From Bacteroidales bacterium (GTDB lineage: Bacteria; Bacteroidota; Bacteroidia; Bacteroidales; UBA10428): DNA of 10,847 nucleotides. Numbering within the stretch: the first letter of the stretch is position 1; each line of letters starts with the position of its first letter. The notes under the pieces are model-generated. The model saw only the letters and a list, made by a program, of their open reading frames with translations. It did no database searches and was not told the DNA's origin. The translations under genes were made by a program, and so were the position numbers. Below, in pieces: positions 6,826 through 10,847 of the stretch. Location of the stretch: contig JAFGOZ010000690.1 of NCBI GenBank assembly GCA_016926235.1, positions 1-10,847 of the forward strand, given 5' to 3'.

Positions 6826-7215
6826 ATGTCAATCTGGTCATCAGAAATAAAAGAACTTGAAAGGCTTTATGATTCCTTCAAAGGTCAGTTTCCTGAGCTG
6901 GGAAAAGAGCTGTTGCAACTCATCAGGTCTGATGATCCGAATGTTATCCTGCTATATTCAAGAAGATGTCTGGAGGTGATAATTACTGACTTATGTGAAT
7001 GCGAACTAAGAAGAGAAAGGGGAACTGAACCTCTGAAAGGCATAATTGATAAGCTGAATAAGGAAAAGAAGATCCCGGCTCACATAGCTTCCTCAATGCA
7101 TGGTCTGAATGAATTGTCAACCTTTGGTACTCATCCTAAAGATTTTGATCCTGAGCAGGTTAAACCCGTCCTGGTTAATCTTGATATAATTATCAAGTGG
7201 TATGTGAAATATAAA
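6791..7215 (+). repeat. Duplicated leader plus DUF4145-like head, copy 2
   Basis: Partner of 4688-5112: 30 of 35 leader bases and 113 of 130 residues are the same, aligned without gaps. The leader of this copy lacks the CCAGTAC tandem tract, so the tract was gained or lost after duplication, or the copy boundary falls just at its edge. Confidence 0.85.
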
Positions 7216-8952
7216 TCAATCAATAGTAAGCCAAAAGAAGAAAAGAAGATTCCGGTTGAGGGAGGAAGACCGGAAGATGTCAATAAAGAGGTGGAAATCG
7301 AGCCACAGGAGAAACATGCAAAACTGACCAAAAACAAGTTATTGTCTGGAATATTAATTATGGCGATTCTGGTAATAACTGCAATACTATTATATCCAAA
7401 GATATTTGAATCTAATACACTTGACAGACTAAGATCATCTGGTGAGAAGATTTCAATTGCTGTTATGCCATTCCAGAATATAACAGGTGATTCTACCAAA
7501 AATATTATGGAAGGATGGATTCAGGACAACCTAATAAACTTACTTACTAACTCGGAAGAACTTAAGGTAAAACCAACTGAGTCAATTAATTCAGTTATTG
7601 AAAGTAGAATTATTCCTACTACAAATGCTTCAATCACACCCTCCCTTGCCGGTTTAATCTCAAGGAAATTGGAAACAGATGTTTTTATCTATGGGAGTAT
7701 CAAAATAGATGCTTCTATAATTCGTATAACTGCACAATTAATCGATACAAAAACAGAAGAAATATTTAAGAATTTTCAGATAGATATACCTGTCAAGAAA
7801 GATATAACTAATAAAATCATTGATTCTCTTTCTTTGATGGTGAGGGATTATCTTGAAGTATCTAAACTGAAAAAGGAAAGTCCTTCTAATTTGCAGGGTA
7901 TGTTATCCACGATTAACTCTCCTGAAGCCTATCGTTATTTTATGGCTGGTAAAAAAGCATTTGAAAAAAGAGATTATCCTGCTGTATTTGAAAATCTCAC
8001 CAAAGCAATAGAAATTGATACAAACTTTACTTATGCTCCTATTTTGCTTGCTCAGGCATATGGGAATGTGGGAAGATTTGAAGATGGCAAGAAAATAATG
8101 CTAAAACAGTATGGAAAAAGAGATCTAATGTCATATCAAATGAAGACTTATACAGATTATCAATATGCTGGATACTTTGGAACACCATTTGATCAAATTG
8201 GATTTTTGAAACAACTTTTAGAGATTGACAAGCAATCACCCGATTATCATTATCTTTTAGGGAATCGGTATCTAAGTATTAATCAATACTATAATGCGAT
8301 CCCTGAATTTGAAGAGGCTTTAGAGATAAATTACCATTGGGGCTCCCGACCTTGGTGGATTTTTAATTATACCTCATTGGGCTACTGCTATCACATGACG
8401 GGTCAGTATAAGAAGGAAAAAACTGTTTATAAGAAAGCAGAAAAAGATTTTCCTGATGATCCATCGCTTTTATACAATCAAGCAGTCTTGTCCTTAACTT
8501 TGGAAGATATGGTGAAGGCTAATGTTTATATTGAGAAATACAAGTCAATTCTTAAAGAAAATTCAGCATCTGATGCAGCAATAACCAGTAATCTGGCAGA
8601 TATTTACAGAGAGGCTAATTTGTTGGATAAAGCAGAGGAATATTATCGGCAAGCATTCTTATCAGAGCCTCAATCAGGAGGCAGGATGAATACTCTTGCT
8701 TATTTCTTGATTGATACGGATCGTAATATAAATGAAGGATTGGAACTTGTTGATAAAGCATTAATATTAAGTCCGGAGAACTATAATTATTTACATACAA
8801 AGGGTTGGGGAATATATAAACAGGGAAAATTTAAAGAGGCATTGGATATTCTTCAGAAAAGCTGGGAGATAAGAATAGAAAAAGCTATTTATAATCATGA
8901 AGCATTTCTTCATCTGGAAGAAGCAAAAAAGGCTGTTGCCGGTCAGGATTAG
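6826..8952 (+). CDS. DUF4145-like/TM/TolB-like/TPR protein
   Basis: This 708-residue protein begins with the same DUF4145-like head as the gene at 4723 (residues 1-130). It then has a charged linker and one TM helix (about 171-191, LSGILIMAILVITAILLYP). That would place the head in the cytoplasm and the rest outside, because Lys/Arg residues precede the helix. Residues 207-345 are a divergent TolB-N-terminal-like domain: KISIAVMPFQNITGDSTKN, MEGWIQDNLINLL, LKVKPTESI, LETDVFIYGSIKI, IRITAQLIDTKT. The RTS and LEGS motifs of the family are degenerate here. TPR-like repeats follow from about 365 (EAYRYFMAGKKAFEKRDY; AIPEFEEALEINYHWG; ADIYREANLLDKAEEYYRQA; TKGWGIYKQGKFKEALDIL). The body is much more diverged from the other two cluster members than the head is. 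The gene ends the cluster and is followed 54 bases later by a strong terminator. Role unknown; signalling or protein-interaction inferred. Confidence 0.82.
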   Translation: MSIWSSEIKELERLYDSFKGQFPELGKELLQLIRSDDPNVILLYSRRCLEVIITDLCECELRRERGTEPLKGIIDKLNKEKKIPAHIASSMHGLNELSTFGTHPKDFDPEQVKPVLVNLDIIIKWYVKYKSINSKPKEEKKIPVEGGRPEDVNKEVEIEPQEKHAKLTKNKLLSGILIMAILVITAILLYPKIFESNTLDRLRSSGEKISIAVMPFQNITGDSTKNIMEGWIQDNLINLLTNSEELKVKPTESINSVIESRIIPTTNASITPSLAGLISRKLETDVFIYGSIKIDASIIRITAQLIDTKTEEIFKNFQIDIPVKKDITNKIIDSLSLMVRDYLEVSKLKKESPSNLQGMLSTINSPEAYRYFMAGKKAFEKRDYPAVFENLTKAIEIDTNFTYAPILLAQAYGNVGRFEDGKKIMLKQYGKRDLMSYQMKTYTDYQYAGYFGTPFDQIGFLKQLLEIDKQSPDYHYLLGNRYLSINQYYNAIPEFEEALEINYHWGSRPWWIFNYTSLGYCYHMTGQYKKEKTVYKKAEKDFPDDPSLLYNQAVLSLTLEDMVKANVYIEKYKSILKENSASDAAITSNLADIYREANLLDKAEEYYRQAFLSEPQSGGRMNTLAYFLIDTDRNINEGLELVDKALILSPENYNYLHTKGWGIYKQGKFKEALDILQKSWEIRIEKAIYNHEAFLHLEEAKKAVAGQD

Positions 8953-9006
8953 AAAGGAGACGAGGAGAAGAAGTGACGAAGGGACTGAGAGATGAAAAAA
9001 CATATC

Positions 9007-9040
9007 AACGTATTAAAAGCCGGCTTTTAATACGTTTTTT
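9007..9040 (+). terminator. Rho-independent terminator closing the TPR gene cluster
   Basis: Positions 9007-9036 are a perfect 30-bp palindrome, giving a 13-bp stem with a CCGG loop, and the T-run at 9035-9040 follows directly. It begins 55 bases after the stop of the TPR gene at 6826-8952. An A-run at 8995-9000 lies six bases before the stem, so it might also act weakly on minus-strand transcripts coming from the peptidase side. Confidence 0.88.
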
Positions 9041-9095
9041 AATACGTAGTTTATAGGTTATAATGTATAGATTATCAATTTAATACCAATTAGAT

Positions 9096-9272
9096 TTAGA
9101 ATGATAACTCATATCTGAACTGACGTCCTTCAATCAATTGATCAGAAGTCGCCTGGCCGCTTAACCGGTCTCCCTGGTGTACCAGTGTTAATCTGATTTT
9201 ATCCGGATAGCGGAGACCATCCTGAGTTGGAATTACACCTGAAAAATATCCAGGCAAAAGGTATATAAATAT
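9096..9272 (-). pseudogene. C-terminal remnant of an unidentified gene
   Basis: An open frame of 58 codons ending at TAA (9096-9098) reads like real protein: LLPGYFSGVIPTQDGLRYPD, then KIRLTLVHQGDRLSGQATSD and ending RQFRYELSF. The LTLxxxGDxLSG stretch is the kind of beta-strand/turn motif found near the end of secreted beta-sheet domains. There is no ATG; an in-frame TAG lies at 9273-9275, just before the fragment. It starts about 13 bases after the stop of the M23 gene in a different frame. Most likely it is the tail of a gene whose 5' part was deleted or replaced. I cannot name the family. Confidence 0.4.
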
Positions 9273-9285
9273 CTAATAATCATTC

Positions 9286-10329
9286 TCAATTTATCTTCTT
9301 TATCCTATCATTCCTTAACAAATATGCATTTTCCGGGGTTCTCCAGAAAGCTATTCGCATCCTTTGTATATTCCTGAAACGAAACGGGTAATTGATTTTA
9401 TCCTCTTGATCCATAAAGGATTTGTTTTGTACATGCATATGTAAATGGGGTACGGTACTTTTTCCTGAATTTCCTACGCGACCAATATAGGTTCCCATTG
9501 AAATAGTATCACCTGTCTTAACAGCAATACTTGCTTTTTTTAAATGCCCGAAGAAAACATACTTTTCATACCCGATATCTAGAATAACGAAGTTACCTCC
9601 GGCATTTACCGTATCAAGTTGGAACATTAAATCACTTTCAACACTATCAACTACCTGGGTAATTATTGCACTGGCCGGAGAAAAAACTGGTTCATTATAG
9701 GAATAGAAGTCTGTAACAGAGTTTTCCTTTTCTTTATAAAAACGATTATCTGAACCTAACTTAAGAAAGTCTATAGCATACTTGTTCATAAAATGAGAAT
9801 TTGTCTGTAAGCTTGCCCCAGCATGACCAGCTATCCATATCCCATTGAATGGTAATTCCAAAACCACACATTCTTCTTCGGGTGGAAAAGGGTAAGATTT
9901 AACAAGTACTGAAAACAAGTAAATTGAAATTGAAGAAGATAAAATTAAAGGAAGTCCATAAATTATTTTCCGCCTGAAACCCCCTTTTTTGGATTTTTCA
10001 GAGATAGAAAAGCAGAAATAGATCTCCATAAAAATCCATAAAACGAATGATAGAATAAAAAAGTAACGAGCAAAATCCCTGACTGTTGAGGAACCCAGAA
10101 AAACGACAAATAAATAATAAATTACTCCAGGAAGTAGAAAAACCAATGAAATTGCAAACAAAATCTTAGTAACCTTAAAATAAACAGGTACTTCATTGTG
10201 CCATAATGGAATCCTTCCTTTTTTTCTTAGAATATATTTACGCAACCTGAAAAGGATGATAAACAGCAGCAATAAACTGATTATGCTAAAAGCTATTGTG
10301 AGAATTGTTTCAAATGTGTTATACATCAT
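9286..10329 (-). CDS. Membrane-anchored M23-family (LytM-like) metallopeptidase
   Basis: The 347-residue protein has four predicted TM helices (about 7-28, 54-78, 88-109 and 122-143). Basic loops after TM1 (RLRKYILRKKGR) and TM3 (SEKSKKGGFRRK) place the C-terminal domain outside the cytoplasm. The domain (about 150-347) has the M23 hallmarks: an Asp in NKYAIDFLK (Asp187), FSPASAIITQV, GGNFVILDIG, FGHLKK (His262), a VKTGDTISMGTYIGRVGNSG hairpin and VPHLHMHV with the HxH ligands His295/His297. The usual His four residues before Asp187 is Lys here; His179 (in SHF) is a candidate replacement, as in other YAxDF-type M23 proteins. Expected activity is Zn-dependent cleavage of peptidoglycan cross-bridges or another envelope peptide. 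ATG codons at 10329 and 10326 are both usable; I use the first. No partner gene is evident. Confidence 0.8.
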   Translation of the reverse strand: MMYNTFETILTIAFSIISLLLLFIILFRLRKYILRKKGRIPLWHNEVPVYFKVTKILFAISLVFLLPGVIYYLFVVFLGSSTVRDFARYFFILSFVLWIFMEIYFCFSISEKSKKGGFRRKIIYGLPLILSSSISIYLFSVLVKSYPFPPEEECVVLELPFNGIWIAGHAGASLQTNSHFMNKYAIDFLKLGSDNRFYKEKENSVTDFYSYNEPVFSPASAIITQVVDSVESDLMFQLDTVNAGGNFVILDIGYEKYVFFGHLKKASIAVKTGDTISMGTYIGRVGNSGKSTVPHLHMHVQNKSFMDQEDKINYPFRFRNIQRMRIAFWRTPENAYLLRNDRIKKIN

Positions 10330-10550
10330 CAATCAATCTTAATGAAATATTTTTATCCAAATAGGTATAGCAATTACTTCTATTTCAGTAAGTGTCCCCA
10401 TTATTAATTAAAAGACGTAATAAAGTTTTTCATGCTGCTTTTAATTGGGGTTAAGAAGTATTTACTGCTTTTTTGTGGGACTTGTAACAGATTTCAAGAA
10501 AATGTATGAGTGTATTATCCTTTTAGGTGTCAAACAATTTAAAGACGAGA

Positions 10551-10562
10551 AACCCCCGGTCC
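10551..10562. repeat. Direct copy of tRNA-Ser T-arm sequence (AACCCCCGGTCC)
   Basis: The 12 bases are identical to 10785-10796 inside the tRNA-Ser gene (variable arm/T-arm junction) and have the same orientation. Flanking bases differ. It could be a scar of a tRNA-targeting element or a decayed tRNA fragment, but a GC-rich 12-mer may also arise by chance. Confidence 0.3.
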
Positions 10563-10579
10563 TGAGGGATTACCTCCTC

Positions 10580-10598
10580 TCCCGACCTTCTGTCGGGA
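10580..10598. repeat. Small hairpin TCCCGAC-N5-GTCGGGA
   Basis: Perfect 7-bp stem (10580-10586 with 10592-10598) and 5-base loop; same family as 314-329 and 514-531. No T-run follows. Confidence 0.55.
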
Positions 10599-10626
10599 TC
10601 GTCGGTGATCCCGTTGGGGTAGCTTC

Positions 10627-10847
<221 letters not shown>

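Noticed and set aside
7131..7499. 122-codon antisense open frame in the 6826 gene
   Set aside because: Arises opposite the linker and TM segment of a strongly supported gene; Ser/Ile-rich translation without motifs.
8039..9003. Three short minus-strand open frames over the end of the 6826 gene
   Set aside because: All are antisense to TPR-coding sequence or the terminator region and show no domain or start signal.

Overview
The window looks like AT-rich chromosomal DNA from an uncultured Bacteroidota, probably an environmental Bacteroidales/Marinilabiliales-type lineage. The support is a FISUMP lipoprotein, large TolB-like/TPR proteins of a kind common in that phylum, start sites mostly without a Shine-Dalgarno, a Bacteroidota-type -33/-7 promoter, and spacers full of short dispersed repeats. 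No plasmid, phage or complete insertion sequence genes are visible.

Layout. At 1-40 is the first 13 codons of a minus-strand gene that looks like a GYD-domain protein, with a good promoter and Shine-Dalgarno. From 41 to 802 there is a gene-free, repeat-rich spacer that includes an element of about 174 bp bounded by inverted repeats (453-626). A plus-strand FISUMP lipoprotein (803-1570) converges on a minus-strand outer-membrane beta-barrel-like protein (1803-2315), with two hairpins and a doubtful small ORF between them. From 2554 to 8952 three large plus-strand genes follow one another: a three-TM TolB-like/TPR protein, a soluble DUF4145-like/TolB-like/TPR protein, and a DUF4145-like/TM/TolB-like/TPR protein. 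A perfect Rho-independent terminator at 9007-9040 closes this block. On the minus strand are a C-terminal gene remnant (9096-9272) and a four-TM M23 metallopeptidase (9286-10329). After another repeat-rich spacer the window ends inside a minus-strand tRNA-Ser(UGA) with its own terminator.

How the genes may work together. The three TPR proteins share the same plan: a TolB-N-terminal-like nucleus followed by TPRs, with different front ends. Two of them share an almost identical front end and 5' leader at the DNA level but have very different bodies, so the head was duplicated or gene-converted onto another body. No terminator is visible between the three genes, so cotranscription is possible, though the spacers (159 and 264 bp) are long. 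They have no recognisable catalytic domain and are best seen as sensing, scaffold or protein-interaction components. Their output is unknown. The beta-barrel, lipoprotein and M23 genes are cell-envelope genes, but nothing in the sequence ties them to the TPR cluster.

The most interesting points are the head-swapped paralogue pair, a heptanucleotide repeat just upstream of one of them, and a nested inverted-repeat structure abutting the tRNA-Ser 3' end.
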